Shown here: piece after piece, positions 34,427-44,550 of the stretch | Position numbering within the stretch: position 1 is the stretch's first letter | How the letters are laid out: every line of letters begins with the position of its first letter | NCBI RefSeq assembly: GCF_029891575.1 | Contig: NZ_JARZHF010000001.1 | Span: forward strand, 434,001-498,000 | Direction: 5' to 3' | Source: Salipaludibacillus daqingensis | GTDB lineage: Bacteria; Bacillota; Bacilli; Bacillales; Salisediminibacteriaceae | DNA: 64,000 nucleotides | Position numbers and translations under genes: made by a program | Notes under the pieces: generated by a model | Seen by the model: the letters and a program-made list of their open reading frames with translations, nothing else | What the model was told of the DNA's origin: nothing | Database searches by the model: none

Positions 34427-35149
34427 TTAACTCGATTGAAAAAACTCAGTCATCAGACGAGGGTCATTTGTGATAATCGCTTCTACATCAAGACGTTCAC
34501 ATTTCTTTGCTTCGCGAATAGTATGGACGCGATACACTCGGATAGGAACCCCTTTTTTACTCCATTTTCGATAGTATCGGGATGCTTGAAAACTGTGACG
34601 GATATGGATAGCATCTGCCTGAACTTTCTGAGCATACTTTGTCCCACGAAAAATCGGCGTTTTTGTAAGCAAAGCTGTTTTTATATGTAAGTTTTGACGC
34701 TTAATCTCTGAAATATACGGATGATAAAAACTAGAGATAACAACACGGTCCATTAATTCAAACTTTTCAATTTCTTCTAAACATTTTTTAACAAAAAAAG
34801 CAGGTTGGTCTGGCTGTTGCTTTAATTCCACATGTAAGTCAAATGCCGAATCTCTCGCCCAACGTAATACTTCAGAAAATGATGGTATTGTTTCTCCCCG
34901 AAAAGATTCATGAAAAGAACGACCTGCATCAAACTGCTTTAATTCTTGTAACGTAAAAGAACGAACAGCCCCTCGCCCATTTGTTGTCCGATCAATAGTT
35001 GGGTCATGAATAACAACGGGAACATGGTCTTTTGTTAACTGAAGATCAAACTCAATGCCATCAATCGGATAAGATGCTGCGGATACAAAAGCAGCCATCG
35101 TATTCTCGGGAGTATAGCGCTTGTTTCCTCTATGAGCAATAATCTTCAT
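34427..35149 (-). CDS. Glycerophosphodiester phosphodiesterase
   Basis: A 240-residue cytoplasmic GDPD-family TIM barrel without signal peptide. The catalytic motifs are HRGNKRYTPENT near the N-terminus, EFDLQLTKD, VVIHDPTIDRTTNG and HVELK. It hydrolyses glycerophosphodiesters to an alcohol and glycerol-3-phosphate. GGAGAG precedes ATG. Two genes downstream of glpABC in the same direction, so its product may feed that dehydrogenase. Confidence 0.9.
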   Translation of the reverse strand: MKIIAHRGNKRYTPENTMAAFVSAASYPIDGIEFDLQLTKDHVPVVIHDPTIDRTTNGRGAVRSFTLQELKQFDAGRSFHESFRGETIPSFSEVLRWARDSAFDLHVELKQQPDQPAFFVKKCLEEIEKFELMDRVVISSFYHPYISEIKRQNLHIKTALLTKTPIFRGTKYAQKVQADAIHIRHSFQASRYYRKWSKKGVPIRVYRVHTIREAKKCERLDVEAIITNDPRLMTEFFQSS

Positions 35150-35171
35150 TAAAGTAACTCTCCTTTTTTCA

Positions 35172-35726
35172 TTATATTCTTTCCACTAATATTAATCCGA
35201 TAAACAAAAGAATACCAGTCGCTCCGGCTATGTATAAATAATGATACCGATAGCGCCAACCTGCTAAAATCCAAGCTAAACATAATATTACAATGCCAAC
35301 ACCTATGTATACTCTATTATTTGAGAATAGTAAATCAATGCTAATGACCGTCGTTATGAAAGAAATAAAAGAAGCTAAAATGACATAAACATGGGCAAAC
35401 ACCGACTTGTTATAATGATAAAAGCGAGCAATAACAATACATACTCCTAGAAATACAACGAGAGTAACAACTTGAAAGATTTCCGAGAGTTGTGTGAAAT
35501 ATACCACAAAAGCAATAACTAAAAGAAGCAAAATCATGATCGAAAAACTAATTAAAGCTTTTTTAGCATGGGGAAGATAGGAAGATTTCTGAATTGGATC
35601 AACTTGTTTTTTTTCGCTTCCTTCCATATAAAGACTAAGTAAAAATTGACAATACGTTTCTGGGAGTAACTTATTTTCTTGCCATTTTTTTATTTCTTTG
35701 ATGATGATTTGCTTTTTTTCATCCAT
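35172..35726 (-). CDS. Uncharacterised membrane protein
   Basis: A 184-residue protein not recognised as a named family. A charged N-terminal helical part (1-45, IKKWQENKLLPETYCQFLL) precedes five membrane helices from about residue 58. AAGAAAGGTG precedes ATG. It runs in the same direction as the glycerophosphodiesterase gene 22 nt downstream and may be co-transcribed with it. Confidence 0.6.
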   Translation of the reverse strand: MDEKKQIIIKEIKKWQENKLLPETYCQFLLSLYMEGSEKKQVDPIQKSSYLPHAKKALISFSIMILLLLVIAFVVYFTQLSEIFQVVTLVVFLGVCIVIARFYHYNKSVFAHVYVILASFISFITTVISIDLLFSNNRVYIGVGIVILCLAWILAGWRYRYHYLYIAGATGILLFIGLILVERI

Positions 35727-35883
35727 AAAATCACCTTTCTTAATGAATCATTAGTTATTATATCGTACGAGCATATAGGTTTATATAGCTTTAACTGGAG
35801 AAAAATTTACTTTAAAGAATTTAACATAATAGGAACCACTTCATTATTATATACGATAAAGAATAACCTTGTTTTTTAAATTT

Positions 35884-35911
35884 AAAAAAAGGTTAGCTAT
35901 ATTAGCCAACC
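35884..35911 (-). terminator. Terminator of the glpABC operon
   Basis: Minus-strand stem GGTTGGCTAA / TAGCTAACC followed by TTTTTTTAAA, 9 nt after glpC. Confidence 0.88.
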
Positions 35912-35919
35912 TCGCCTTT

Positions 35920-37125
35920 CTAATTTAACTCATATGATTGTCTAAGGACTTGAATGGGGTGTCTTACTTCTTTATCGGTAAGCTGATCAAATTGATTTTT
36001 ACACATGCCGCATTCTGTCACGACATAATCACTTTCAGCCATACTTTTCGAGTCTACCATTGTATCTCCTAATGCCATGGAGTAAGAATACTTTTCTTTT
36101 TTAAAACCAAATGTTCCACATTGACCACAGCAACCAGCTGCCATATCTTCAATTTGATAACCAGGAATGAGCTCTAACATATCCATAGCCGGATTACCAA
36201 TCCCTTGACCTTTCATATGACATGGTGCATAATAAGCTGCTTTATCATTAAGTGCTGAAAGCGAGTCGTTTAACTCTCCTTTTTCATACAATATGCGTAA
36301 ATATTCATCTGCATCATAGACATTTTCAGCTAAGCGTTGCGCTTCTTCTGTTTGCATATAACCTGGATACTCTTTTTTCATAGCAAGAGTACAACTAGAG
36401 CAAGTCATAACGACATCATACCCTTGATCTACATAACTTAGAAAACTATCTATATTGGATTGAGCATTTTTCTTCCCTGCTTTCATTTGACCGTTTGCAA
36501 ACATAGGTACTCCGCAACAATTTTGTTTAGGAACAGCGACTTCAATCCCATTATACTCCATGACTTTCACAAATGAATCCGCCACATCTGGTGCATTGTA
36601 CGTTGCATAGCATCCAGCAAAATAAGCTACTTTTCGTTCTGTTGTAGATTCTTTAATTTTGTATTTTCGTTTAAAATTATTAAAACGGTATTCTGGGAAG
36701 TTTCTCTCTGCAGGTATTTCCATTATCCATTCCATCACTTTTCTAGCAGGTTTTAATTTCATTGTAGCGTTCGTCACTGGAGCAAACGTCGATGCTAGTT
36801 TGCCAACCCATTCCGCTTTACTTAATACGATATCTCTGAATTTTGTACCAACCTCTTCCGCATGTGTTTCTTTTAAATAGGCGGTTAAAGAGGAAACATG
36901 AATATTCTCGGGACAAGTTCTATCACATGTTCCACAAAGAGTGCAAAGTTCGATAGAAGCATCGTCAAGAATCCCTTGATTTTGCGTCATTCTTTGCAAT
37001 TCAGGTCCTAATTGTTTAGGTCCCCCAAACTCGGTTGACACGGAAGATATTGGACAATTTACCGTACATGCATGACATTTCAAGCATTGATCGTAGGATG
37101 CTTCTAAGCTTGGTTGATATAACAT
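35920..37125 (-). CDS. glpC: Anaerobic glycerol-3-phosphate dehydrogenase subunit C
   Basis: A 401-residue iron-sulfur subunit. Two 4Fe-4S motifs (CLKCHACTVNCP at about 14-25, CTLCGTCDRTCP at about 62-73) are followed by two cysteine-rich CCG domains (CFAGCYATYN ... NCCGVPM and APCHMKG ... GCCGQCG). It passes electrons from GlpA/B to the membrane. The start overlaps glpB by 22 nt. GAGGAGGGACG precedes ATG. GlpC is membrane-associated in E. coli; no clear helix is seen here. Confidence 0.9.
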   Translation of the reverse strand: MLYQPSLEASYDQCLKCHACTVNCPISSVSTEFGGPKQLGPELQRMTQNQGILDDASIELCTLCGTCDRTCPENIHVSSLTAYLKETHAEEVGTKFRDIVLSKAEWVGKLASTFAPVTNATMKLKPARKVMEWIMEIPAERNFPEYRFNNFKRKYKIKESTTERKVAYFAGCYATYNAPDVADSFVKVMEYNGIEVAVPKQNCCGVPMFANGQMKAGKKNAQSNIDSFLSYVDQGYDVVMTCSSCTLAMKKEYPGYMQTEEAQRLAENVYDADEYLRILYEKGELNDSLSALNDKAAYYAPCHMKGQGIGNPAMDMLELIPGYQIEDMAAGCCGQCGTFGFKKEKYSYSMALGDTMVDSKSMAESDYVVTECGMCKNQFDQLTDKEVRHPIQVLRQSYELN

Positions 37126-38267
37126 TTTTCGTCCCTCCTCTTATTTTTCTCATCCATTGAAGTAAAAGGGACGGAGTAACTAGAACTTATTGTATAAATC
37201 CCACCAGAAATCCAAGTTTCCGACCAAGGCATCTTACTACTTGAACCTATATAAAAGATATTATTAATTGGATCAACTAATGTCCCTTCGCTCGTTATCG
37301 GTAGAGATAGTGTTCGATCACTTAACCCTGTCGAGACCTGCTCTAGCCCACCACCTAAAATTCCACCAGAAGCTACAACAAGCTGTTTTAATTTAATAGC
37401 CTGCGGTTTTGTTTGATTTCCCGTTAGCACTTCTGTAACAACTCCATCATATACTTTCGCATGAAATACTGTTTCATCTTCATAAAATCTAACACCTTTT
37501 TTCACTGCGTAATGATGAAGTGCGTCATGCAACCGAATTGCTGCTGCATTGGGAGGTAATCCAGGCGCTTCCGTTACCGGTCCAATGGAATCATTTAAAT
37601 CTTCTATAACATCTTTATGATTTACCATACCTAGACAACTCGGAAAAATCATCAAGTCTGGCGTAGCGATTTCTTTTGTCCTCATCTCATTTTTCAGTGA
37701 GGTGATAAAACGAGCTCTGACCTGTTTGTCATCCATTGCTCTTGCCGCATCCACTTGAGATAAGACTCGACCTGAACCTTTAAAGAAATCGACTGTAACA
37801 GTTGAAACATTTAAATCAGGACGTTCTTTCATTAAATTTTCTTTTACATAGGTAGGTTGGAAATCAATGATTCCATTTAAACCTACAATCAAAATATCCC
37901 CCTTATTAGGGATTGGTCGAACTGTAGTTGGATACAATGCTGTATTTTTTACATAACCTGCGCCAGTTACGACCGGGGAAAGGAAATGAACGGAACCTTC
38001 GTAAGGAAGGTTTATTTCATTCATCAAAGCCTTGAACCATTCCACCGACTGATCAATGAGTTCTTCAGAAATGTTTTTTTGTAAGAATAAGTGTTTGGAC
38101 TCATCTAAATTTTGAGATGATGATGGAATTAGATCCATGAAACCGGTGGATTGCATGATTTTACCTGTTCCTTCAGCAATCACTGCCACACGTTTATTTT
38201 CTTGTTTTGCTCTTATGGCCGTTAATAAACCAGCAAGCCCTTGACCAATAATGACAACATCAAACAT
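37104..38267 (-). CDS. glpB: Anaerobic glycerol-3-phosphate dehydrogenase subunit B
   Basis: A 387-residue flavoprotein with an N-terminal dinucleotide-binding fold (FDVVIIGQGLAGLLTAIRA) and a second FAD-binding segment near the C-terminus (VASGGILGGGLEQVSTG). The overall match is to the GlpB family, whose FMN accepts electrons from GlpA. It overlaps glpA by 8 nt and glpC by 22 nt. AAAGGGGGGAGAG precedes ATG. Confidence 0.88.
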   Translation of the reverse strand: MFDVVIIGQGLAGLLTAIRAKQENKRVAVIAEGTGKIMQSTGFMDLIPSSSQNLDESKHLFLQKNISEELIDQSVEWFKALMNEINLPYEGSVHFLSPVVTGAGYVKNTALYPTTVRPIPNKGDILIVGLNGIIDFQPTYVKENLMKERPDLNVSTVTVDFFKGSGRVLSQVDAARAMDDKQVRARFITSLKNEMRTKEIATPDLMIFPSCLGMVNHKDVIEDLNDSIGPVTEAPGLPPNAAAIRLHDALHHYAVKKGVRFYEDETVFHAKVYDGVVTEVLTGNQTKPQAIKLKQLVVASGGILGGGLEQVSTGLSDRTLSLPITSEGTLVDPINNIFYIGSSSKMPWSETWISGGIYTISSSYSVPFTSMDEKNKRRDEKCYINQA

Positions 38268-39870
38268 AAGTCTCTCCCCCCTTTTTCATACCTAACGAAA
38301 CGTAATTTATCCCATCCATTAATTCCAACTGTTTATTTGCAGAACCTGTAGCAATCACCCTCATACCTTTCGACCGTTTCTCTACGCCATTTTGTAAAGC
38401 GATTTCCGCTTCATCACTAGTAGCAACACCTTTTTCAACTGCCATTGCCGCTGCTCGGCGATAGCAAAACGTTCCTTGACAAGGTCCCATACCTAACCTG
38501 GTTCTTCTACGAATATCACCTAAGTTAAATTGTCCTTTTTCTGGTAAAGCAGACTCTATTTCAGCCCATGTAACTGATTCACATTCACATACTATGCTGT
38601 TATCTTTTAATAAATTAGCTTTAATGGAAGAGGCATTAACACCTGCCCACGAGAATAATTTCTTTTTAGCTACCGGAGTAAGGTTTATATTTTCCAATGC
38701 TTGTTTAGCTTCTCTATGAGGAACTGCTACCTCAGCTGTCTGGCAATTAGATGTAATCCCCAGTTTTTCACAAACTAAATCTACCGTTTTCTCTGCCATG
38801 TATCGAAATGTCGTCAGTTTTCCACTTGTGATCGTAATGAAACCTTTTAAGCCATCTCGTTGCTCGTGATCTAATAACGCCATCCCTCGTGTGACATTTC
38901 TTCCACTTGCATCGCTAGATTCTGTTTCTTGAAACAAAGGACGACTTCCGCTAAAGGCTCTGATCATTCTTATTTGTGGTAATGTTGGAATCAGATCTTT
39001 CCCTTTCATAATCATATGCTCAAATTCTTCTCTTTGAAGCGATGTATCATCTGGATGTTCGACGTTTATGCCTGTTGTACCAAAGATTGTCACATTATGT
39101 GCAGGGACAAAAATATCTGCATCACCTGGCATCCTCAATCTGTTGATGACTTGTTTATTAATCCTATTGTTTAAAACGGTTAGCATGCCCTTGTTGTTAA
39201 TGATTTTCATCGGCACGTTAGCAAGTTTTGCAATGTTCGCACTCCATGGGCCTGCAGCATTGACGACTAATTTGGTGTGAATTTGTTTTTCTTCTCCTGT
39301 GTATCGATCTTTAACAGTAATATATGATACCTGTGCATTAGTCGTTTCTATATGCGTCACTTCATGATACGTTAAAACTCTAGCACCTTTCTCCACTGCA
39401 TCTGCTGTCACATCAACAAGCATTGTAAATGGATCAACAGCGCCATCAGGTATTCTATAAACTACTTCTGCTTTTCTATTTAAATATGGTTCTTCAGCAA
39501 AAGCAATCTGTAATGGAACTTCTTCAATTGGAATACCAATGGTGTTGCACGCATTTACCCACTTCTCAACATAATCATCGGGATCATCAGGTACTTTCAC
39601 AAACAAACCACCTGTTTCTTCAATCGAACCTGGCACTGTTTTCTTAAGAATTAAATTCTCTTGATAACTTTCAACCGCTGCTTCCTTATCTTTCACAGCG
39701 TATCTACCACCTGAATGCAACAAACCGTGATTTCTAGTAGATGTCCCATGTCCCAGATCGAATTGCTCGATCAATACAGCATTTACCCCTCTAAGTGCCA
39801 AGTCACGTAGAACCCCTACTCCTGTCATACCTCCCCCAATGACAGCCACTTCTGTTTCAAAAATTTCCAT
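38260..39870 (-). CDS. glpA: Anaerobic glycerol-3-phosphate dehydrogenase subunit A
   Basis: A 536-residue catalytic flavoprotein oxidising glycerol-3-phosphate to dihydroxyacetone phosphate. The FAD-binding GxGxxG is in EVAVIGGGMTGVGVLRDLALRG, and the substrate domain includes NHGLLHSGGRY and KLTTFRYMAEKT. From about residue 425 comes a BFD-like domain with cysteines in VCECESVTW and GMGPCQGTFC, which marks GlpA rather than GlpD. GGAGGGATCAAG precedes ATG. First gene of glpABC. Such sets are uncommon in Bacillaceae, which usually rely on GlpD. Confidence 0.92.
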   Translation of the reverse strand: MEIFETEVAVIGGGMTGVGVLRDLALRGVNAVLIEQFDLGHGTSTRNHGLLHSGGRYAVKDKEAAVESYQENLILKKTVPGSIEETGGLFVKVPDDPDDYVEKWVNACNTIGIPIEEVPLQIAFAEEPYLNRKAEVVYRIPDGAVDPFTMLVDVTADAVEKGARVLTYHEVTHIETTNAQVSYITVKDRYTGEEKQIHTKLVVNAAGPWSANIAKLANVPMKIINNKGMLTVLNNRINKQVINRLRMPGDADIFVPAHNVTIFGTTGINVEHPDDTSLQREEFEHMIMKGKDLIPTLPQIRMIRAFSGSRPLFQETESSDASGRNVTRGMALLDHEQRDGLKGFITITSGKLTTFRYMAEKTVDLVCEKLGITSNCQTAEVAVPHREAKQALENINLTPVAKKKLFSWAGVNASSIKANLLKDNSIVCECESVTWAEIESALPEKGQFNLGDIRRRTRLGMGPCQGTFCYRRAAAMAVEKGVATSDEAEIALQNGVEKRSKGMRVIATGSANKQLELMDGINYVSLGMKKGGETYV

Positions 39871-39939
39871 CTTGATCCCTCCTAGTATTTTTTCTAACCT
39901 TCACGTCTTATTTGTGAAAAACTGAGCAATTTCCGCATA

Positions 39940-39991
39940 AATAAAAGCCATAAAAACTCATGAGAATTCATCTCGCTGAGCTTTTATGGCT
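39940..39991 (-). terminator. Terminator of dnaG-sigA
   Basis: Minus-strand stem AGCCATAAAA-CTCA / TGAG-TTTTATGGCT followed by TTTATTTATG. It lies 100 nt after the sigA stop and separates it from glpA. Confidence 0.8.
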
Positions 39992-40090
39992 ATCTCCTCT
40001 TCTCCAAGCCTTTATATTATCTTATGCTTTTAGCATATCATAAAGGGTCATTGTAAAAAGGTCTGTTTATTGAAGATATTGTGGCAGTTC

Positions 40091-41206
40091 TTATTCAAGA
40101 AAGTCTTTTAAACGTTTACTTCGACTAGGGTGGCGTAATTTCCGCAACGCTTTTGCTTCGATTTGACGAATACGTTCTCTTGTTACACCAAATACTTTAC
40201 CAACTTCTTCTAACGTTCTCGTACGGCCATCATCAAGTCCAAAACGCAGGCGAAGAACATTTTCTTCTCGATCCGTAAGAGTATCTAAGACATCTTCTAG
40301 CTGTTCTTTTAGAAGTTCATATGCTGCTGCATCAGACGGTGCTAAAGCTTCTTGGTCTTCTATAAAGTCACCTAAATGGGAATCATCTTCTTCCCCGATT
40401 GGTGTTTCAAGTGACACAGGTTCTTGTGCAATTTTCAAAATTTCTCTAACTTTATCTGGAGTTAGCTCCATTTCTTTTGATACTTCTTCTGGAGTTGGCT
40501 CTCGACCTAAGTCTTGCAATAGTTGTCTTTGTACTCGGATCAATTTATTAATTGTTTCAACCATATGGACTGGAATTCGGATCGTTCTAGCTTGGTCAGC
40601 GATCGCTCGAGTAATCGCTTGACGAATCCACCATGTTGCATAAGTACTGAATTTGTATCCTTTATTATAATCAAACTTCTCAACTGCTTTGATAAGACCC
40701 ATATTTCCTTCTTGGATCAAATCTAAAAACAACATTCCACGTCCAACATAACGTTTAGCAATACTTACAACTAATCGTAAATTTGCTTCTGCTAATCTTT
40801 TTTTGGCTTCTTCATCACCATCTTCAATCTTCTTAGCCAAATCAATTTCTTCCTTTGCAGAAAGTAATGGAACACGACCAATCTCTTTAAGGTACATCCG
40901 AACAGGGTCGTTAATTTTAATTCCTGGCGGCACACTTAAATCATTTAAATCAAAAGCAGCTTCCTTCTCCACTTGCTGGATACTTGGAACAGCTTCATTA
41001 TCATTTAATATTTCTACACCTTGTTCACCAAGATATTCAAAGAATTCGTCCATTTGGTCAGAGTCTTGATCAAATGCACCTAACCTCTCCGTAATTTCTG
41101 CGTAAGTTAGTGTGCCTCTTTTTTTCCCTGATTCAACGAGCTGTTCTTTTACTTGATCGATGGTTAAATCACCTTCCGCCATTGGGCGAATTGGTTTCTC
41201 AGCCAT
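40091..41206 (-). CDS. sigA: RNA polymerase primary sigma factor (sigma-A)
   Basis: A 371-residue housekeeping sigma factor, the same length as B. subtilis SigA. Region 1.1 (1-85) is followed by 1.2 ([21 protein letters not shown]), region 2 ([31 protein letters not shown]), region 3 and region 4 ([31 protein letters not shown]). GGAGGGGTCGT precedes ATG. Operon with dnaG (47-nt gap), as in the Gram-positive macromolecular synthesis operon. Confidence 0.98.
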   Translation of the reverse strand: MAEKPIRPMAEGDLTIDQVKEQLVESGKKRGTLTYAEITERLGAFDQDSDQMDEFFEYLGEQGVEILNDNEAVPSIQQVEKEAAFDLNDLSVPPGIKINDPVRMYLKEIGRVPLLSAKEEIDLAKKIEDGDEEAKKRLAEANLRLVVSIAKRYVGRGMLFLDLIQEGNMGLIKAVEKFDYNKGYKFSTYATWWIRQAITRAIADQARTIRIPVHMVETINKLIRVQRQLLQDLGREPTPEEVSKEMELTPDKVREILKIAQEPVSLETPIGEEDDSHLGDFIEDQEALAPSDAAAYELLKEQLEDVLDTLTDREENVLRLRFGLDDGRTRTLEEVGKVFGVTRERIRQIEAKALRKLRHPSRSKRLKDFLE

Positions 41207-41253
41207 ACGACCCCTCCTTCCAATAGTTCACAACAATATCAGAATCGTTGGTT

Positions 41254-43077
41254 TTACTGTTTTTTCAAATCTAAACTTAATTGCAATACCGCATTAGCTA
41301 TTCGAGCAGCTTCTTCAAAATCAGAAGCTTCTTCTGCTTGCTTCTGCTCTATTTTCAACTGTTCAATTTCCTTTTTCTTTGGAAACTGACGAATTTGTTT
41401 TAGATAATCGTGCAATACTTGCTCAGAAAAGTCCAAGTTCACTTTCTTCATTGCAAGTTCTGTCGCTTTTCTTCTTAACTCTTTATCATCAACCCATTCA
41501 ATGAAATGAGAAGGATCAGGCTCGTACCCTTCCCCATAATAACTATAGATAAGTGCTGCTATAGCTTGATAGTTGTCATAATGAAAACCCCCGCCAATTT
41601 CTATCTGAACTTGTTCAGCTATTTGGCGTGACTGAAGCATAAGAGCAATAAGCTCTCGTTCTGCATTTTCATGTGCGGATAACATTTTTTTTGTTTGTTT
41701 CAACGTCTTCGCTTGAACAGCTTGATGCACTTGACGTTTTTCTTTTTTTTGCTGTGCTTTAAGTAATGTCGTTTGCTCTTGCTTTAAAGCTTCTAATGAA
41801 AGAGAAAATTCCTCTGCTAACTGCCTTAAATAATAATCTCTTTCTAACGCTCGTGGTAATTGGCTAATTTCAGAAAGAATTTGATCAATATATGTTAATC
41901 GATCACTTTCATTTTGAAGGTTTTTTCCACGACGGAAGAAGTCAAACTTAAAAGCCATCAGTGTGATATTTTGCGAAATAACTTCCTGAACAAATTGTTC
42001 CGACCCGTGTTTTTGAATATAATCATGAGGGTCATCTCCTTCTGGAAGTTTTCCGATACGAACTTGTGCACCAATACTTTCTAATATTTGTGCATTTTTA
42101 TACGTTGCCTTCATACCTGCTGAGTCAGAATCGTAACAAAGAATAATTTTATCAGCATTTCTTCTAATCATTTTCGCCTGTGATTCTGTCAAGGCCGTCC
42201 CTAATCCAGCCACTCCATTGTCTATACCCGCTCTCCATGCCGATATAACATCAACATAACCTTCAAACAAAACTGCCTCATTTTTCTTTTTAATAACAGG
42301 ACGTGCTTTATGAAAGAAATACAATACATCACTCTTATTAAAAACTTGCGATTCCGGACTATTTAGATACTTAGGATTCCCTTTATTAATGACTCGCCCC
42401 CCAAATGCAATCATATTCCCACGTCGATCCCATATCGGAAACATGATCCTGTCTCGGAATCGATCATATGGCTTTTGATCAAATTCTCTTAATCCTAACA
42501 GACCACATTCGGCCATCTCTGCCATCACAAAGGATCTTTTCTTCAAGAAACTCGAAAGAAAATCCCAAGAATTCGGAGCATAACCAATTTGAAATCGATC
42601 AATCATTTCTTTCGTAAACCCTCTTTTACGAAGATACTCCCGAGCTTCCCTTCCTTCATCTGAAACCGTAAGCACATGATGATATAGCTTAGCAGCTAAT
42701 TCATGCCCTTCATACCAACGCTTCATCTGATCGCTAATCTCAGGCTTATTGTTTACCTTTTCATCTAGCTCAGGTAATGAGACATTTGTCCGTCCGGCTA
42801 ATTTCTCAACCGCTTCGACAAAACTCATTCCTTCTGTTTCCATCACAAAAGAGAAGGCATTCCCTCCTGCCCCACAGCCAAAACAATGATAAAGCTGTTT
42901 ATCAGGTGAAACAGAGAATGAAGGAGTTTTTTCACCATGAAATGGACATAATCCTACGAAGTTTCTTCCTTGCTTTTTCAATTGAACATATTCACTAATC
43001 ACATCTACAATGTCTAATGATTGGCGAACCTCTTCAATTTTTTCTTCGGGAATTCGTTGAGTCAATTCTTTCACCAA
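41254..43077 (-). CDS. dnaG: DNA primase
   Basis: A 607-residue primase making RNA primers for replication. The N-terminal CHC2 zinc finger is intact (CPFHGEKTPSF ... CFGCGAGG at about 41-75). The TOPRIM domain (about 260-340) has LFEGYVDV and CYDSDSAG, and the C-terminal helicase-interaction domain follows. The exact start is uncertain: GTG/TTG codons within the first five residues compete, and TTG at codon 5 (MTQRIPEE) has GGTG before it. Its leader holds a sigma-H promoter. Confidence 0.96.
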   Translation of the reverse strand: MVKELTQRIPEEKIEEVRQSLDIVDVISEYVQLKKQGRNFVGLCPFHGEKTPSFSVSPDKQLYHCFGCGAGGNAFSFVMETEGMSFVEAVEKLAGRTNVSLPELDEKVNNKPEISDQMKRWYEGHELAAKLYHHVLTVSDEGREAREYLRKRGFTKEMIDRFQIGYAPNSWDFLSSFLKKRSFVMAEMAECGLLGLREFDQKPYDRFRDRIMFPIWDRRGNMIAFGGRVINKGNPKYLNSPESQVFNKSDVLYFFHKARPVIKKKNEAVLFEGYVDVISAWRAGIDNGVAGLGTALTESQAKMIRRNADKIILCYDSDSAGMKATYKNAQILESIGAQVRIGKLPEGDDPHDYIQKHGSEQFVQEVISQNITLMAFKFDFFRRGKNLQNESDRLTYIDQILSEISQLPRALERDYYLRQLAEEFSLSLEALKQEQTTLLKAQQKKEKRQVHQAVQAKTLKQTKKMLSAHENAERELIALMLQSRQIAEQVQIEIGGGFHYDNYQAIAALIYSYYGEGYEPDPSHFIEWVDDKELRRKATELAMKKVNLDFSEQVLHDYLKQIRQFPKKKEIEQLKIEQKQAEEASDFEEAARIANAVLQLSLDLKKQ

Positions 43078-43309
43078 CCTTTTTCCCTTTATCTAAAAGG
43101 CAGGCTAAACATGAATTCGCCTTTCCTTTCAAATTTCCTGCTGATTTGACAAGGTTTTTCAATTATTGTTCAAAAATCATTCTGTTCTTTAGAATGATAA
43201 GAAATAACTTCATTTTAAAACGACTTGGCACCATGAACATTTGATTTGAAACGGACACGGTAACCCAATCGACAAAAACCTTGTTATTTTTCATTGGTAT
43301 ATGTTGTTT
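43078..43309 (-). other. Untranslated leader of dnaG-sigA
   Basis: No gene. Two minus-strand stem-loops are visible: 43176-43198 (ATCATTCT / AGAATGAT, 7-nt loop, followed by TTTTTG), a possible weak attenuator, and an AAAGGC / GCCTTT pair near 43093-43125. The B. subtilis yqxD (yaiI) gene that normally lies between ppsR and dnaG is absent. Confidence 0.45.
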
Positions 43310-43336
43310 ATTCTACATCCCTTTAAAAATTCCTTC
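43310..43336 (-). promoter_or_regulatory. Sigma-H promoter of dnaG-sigA
   Basis: GAAGGAATT (43328-43336), 11-nt spacer, GTAGAAT (43310-43316). It matches the sigma-H consensus RNAGGAWWW-N11/12-RNNGAAT at every position. B. subtilis sigA has a sigma-H promoter used early in sporulation. Confidence 0.75.
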
Positions 43337-43481
43337 TTTTTATTTCTATTTCCGAAGGTACATAGGAATAAATATCAACTACCAACTAAAAAGAAGTAGA
43401 GTAGTCCTTCCTGCTCTTACTATCTTTACCAAAAATCCAAGAAAAAGTCTTGACATTTGTAATTTATTTGTTCTCGCTGTT

Positions 43482-43511
43482 ATTATGCATACATTTTATA
43501 ACTTTTATCAA
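43482..43511 (-). promoter_or_regulatory. Candidate sigma-A promoter of dnaG-sigA
   Basis: TTGATA (43506-43511), 18-nt spacer, CATAAT (43482-43487), about 400 nt upstream of dnaG. Confidence 0.45.
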
Positions 43512-43624
43512 GTCACAATATTTCATTATATAGGATAATTCTAAATTACGCCATACTTATACTCAAAAATAAAGTATAAAATATAATTATGTACGCAACC
43601 TTAGATTTATTTAAACTCTAAACG

Positions 43625-43668
43625 AAAAATCGATCCAAAGAGACATCGTCTTCTTTTGAATCGATTTT
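43625..43668 (-). terminator. Terminator of ccpN-ppsR
   Basis: Minus-strand stem AAATCGATTCAAAAGA / TCTTTGGATCGATTT followed by TTCG, 27 nt after ppsR. Confidence 0.82.
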
Positions 43669-43694
43669 ACATTTTACAACTTTTTACTAAAAGG

Positions 43695-44513
43695 CTACTT
43701 TAGATTTCCTCGAACCATTTGATAAATCAAATTAGCTGTTTCTTCTACTGCTTTTGTCGAAACATCAATGACTTCACATCCGAGCTTTTCCATCACTTCT
43801 TCCGAATAAATAAGTTCCTCTTGAATGCGATCAAGTGTTGCATAACTCGCTTCTTCTTTTAAACCTAATGCTTTCAGTCGTTCAGCGCGAATCCCATTAA
43901 GTTTTTCAGGATTGATTTTTAATCCAACAATCTTCTCTACAGGTATAGAAAATAATTCTTCTGGAGGATCTACCTCTGGCACTAAAGGAACATTGGCTAC
44001 TTTCAAACTTTTATGTGCCAAATATTGTGAAAGAGGCGTTTTAGATGTTCTCGATACACCAACAAGAACAACATCCGCTCTTTCTACTCCTCGAGGATCT
44101 CTACCATCATCGTACTTAACAGCAAATTCAATTGCTTCGACTTTCTTGAAATAATCCTCATCAAGAGTGTGCATGAGTCCTGACTCATTTTTTGGTGGAA
44201 CATTCAAACGTTTTCCCACCATAGAAATAAGAGGTGTCAAAATATCATAAACAGGAATGTTATACTTACTTGCTTCTGCCAATAAATGTTCTCTCACTAA
44301 TGGCAACACAACTGTGAATGCTATTACACCGTTATTTTCAAGTGCTTGACTAATCACCTCATCGACGATTGCCGTATCTTCTACATATGGGATCCGTCGT
44401 ATGACTGATTTTTCTTCATCAAACTGACTCAACGCTGCCCTAACCACTAGTTCAGCAGTTTCTCCGACCGAGTCTGACAGCACATAAACAATGGAATAAT
44501 CTTTTTGAGACAT
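43695..44513 (-). CDS. ppsR: PPDK regulatory protein-type kinase/pyrophosphorylase (DUF299)
   Basis: A 272-residue bifunctional Ser/Thr kinase-pyrophosphorylase family protein with the P-loop GVSRTSKTP near residue 155 and the N-terminal [13 protein letters not shown]. The family reversibly phosphorylates pyruvate phosphate dikinase or PEP synthase. This is YqfL of B. subtilis, which works with CcpN on gluconeogenesis. The second of two adjacent ATGs (44513) has GGAGGGTAG at 7 nt. 35 nt after ccpN in one operon. Confidence 0.93.
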   Translation of the reverse strand: MSQKDYSIVYVLSDSVGETAELVVRAALSQFDEEKSVIRRIPYVEDTAIVDEVISQALENNGVIAFTVVLPLVREHLLAEASKYNIPVYDILTPLISMVGKRLNVPPKNESGLMHTLDEDYFKKVEAIEFAVKYDDGRDPRGVERADVVLVGVSRTSKTPLSQYLAHKSLKVANVPLVPEVDPPEELFSIPVEKIVGLKINPEKLNGIRAERLKALGLKEEASYATLDRIQEELIYSEEVMEKLGCEVIDVSTKAVEETANLIYQMVRGNLK

Positions 44514-44550
44514 CATCTACCCTCCAGTAGTTAGTTGAGTGTTTATTTTA

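Noticed and set aside
43176-43198. GTTCTTT in the dnaG leader as a SinR site
   Set aside because: A single 7-mer in the loop of an AT-rich hairpin; no inverted partner, so probably chance.
43281-43538. 85-codon open frame upstream of dnaG
   Set aside because: Aromatic-rich AT-driven translation without ribosome site, overlapping the sigma-H promoter on the other strand.
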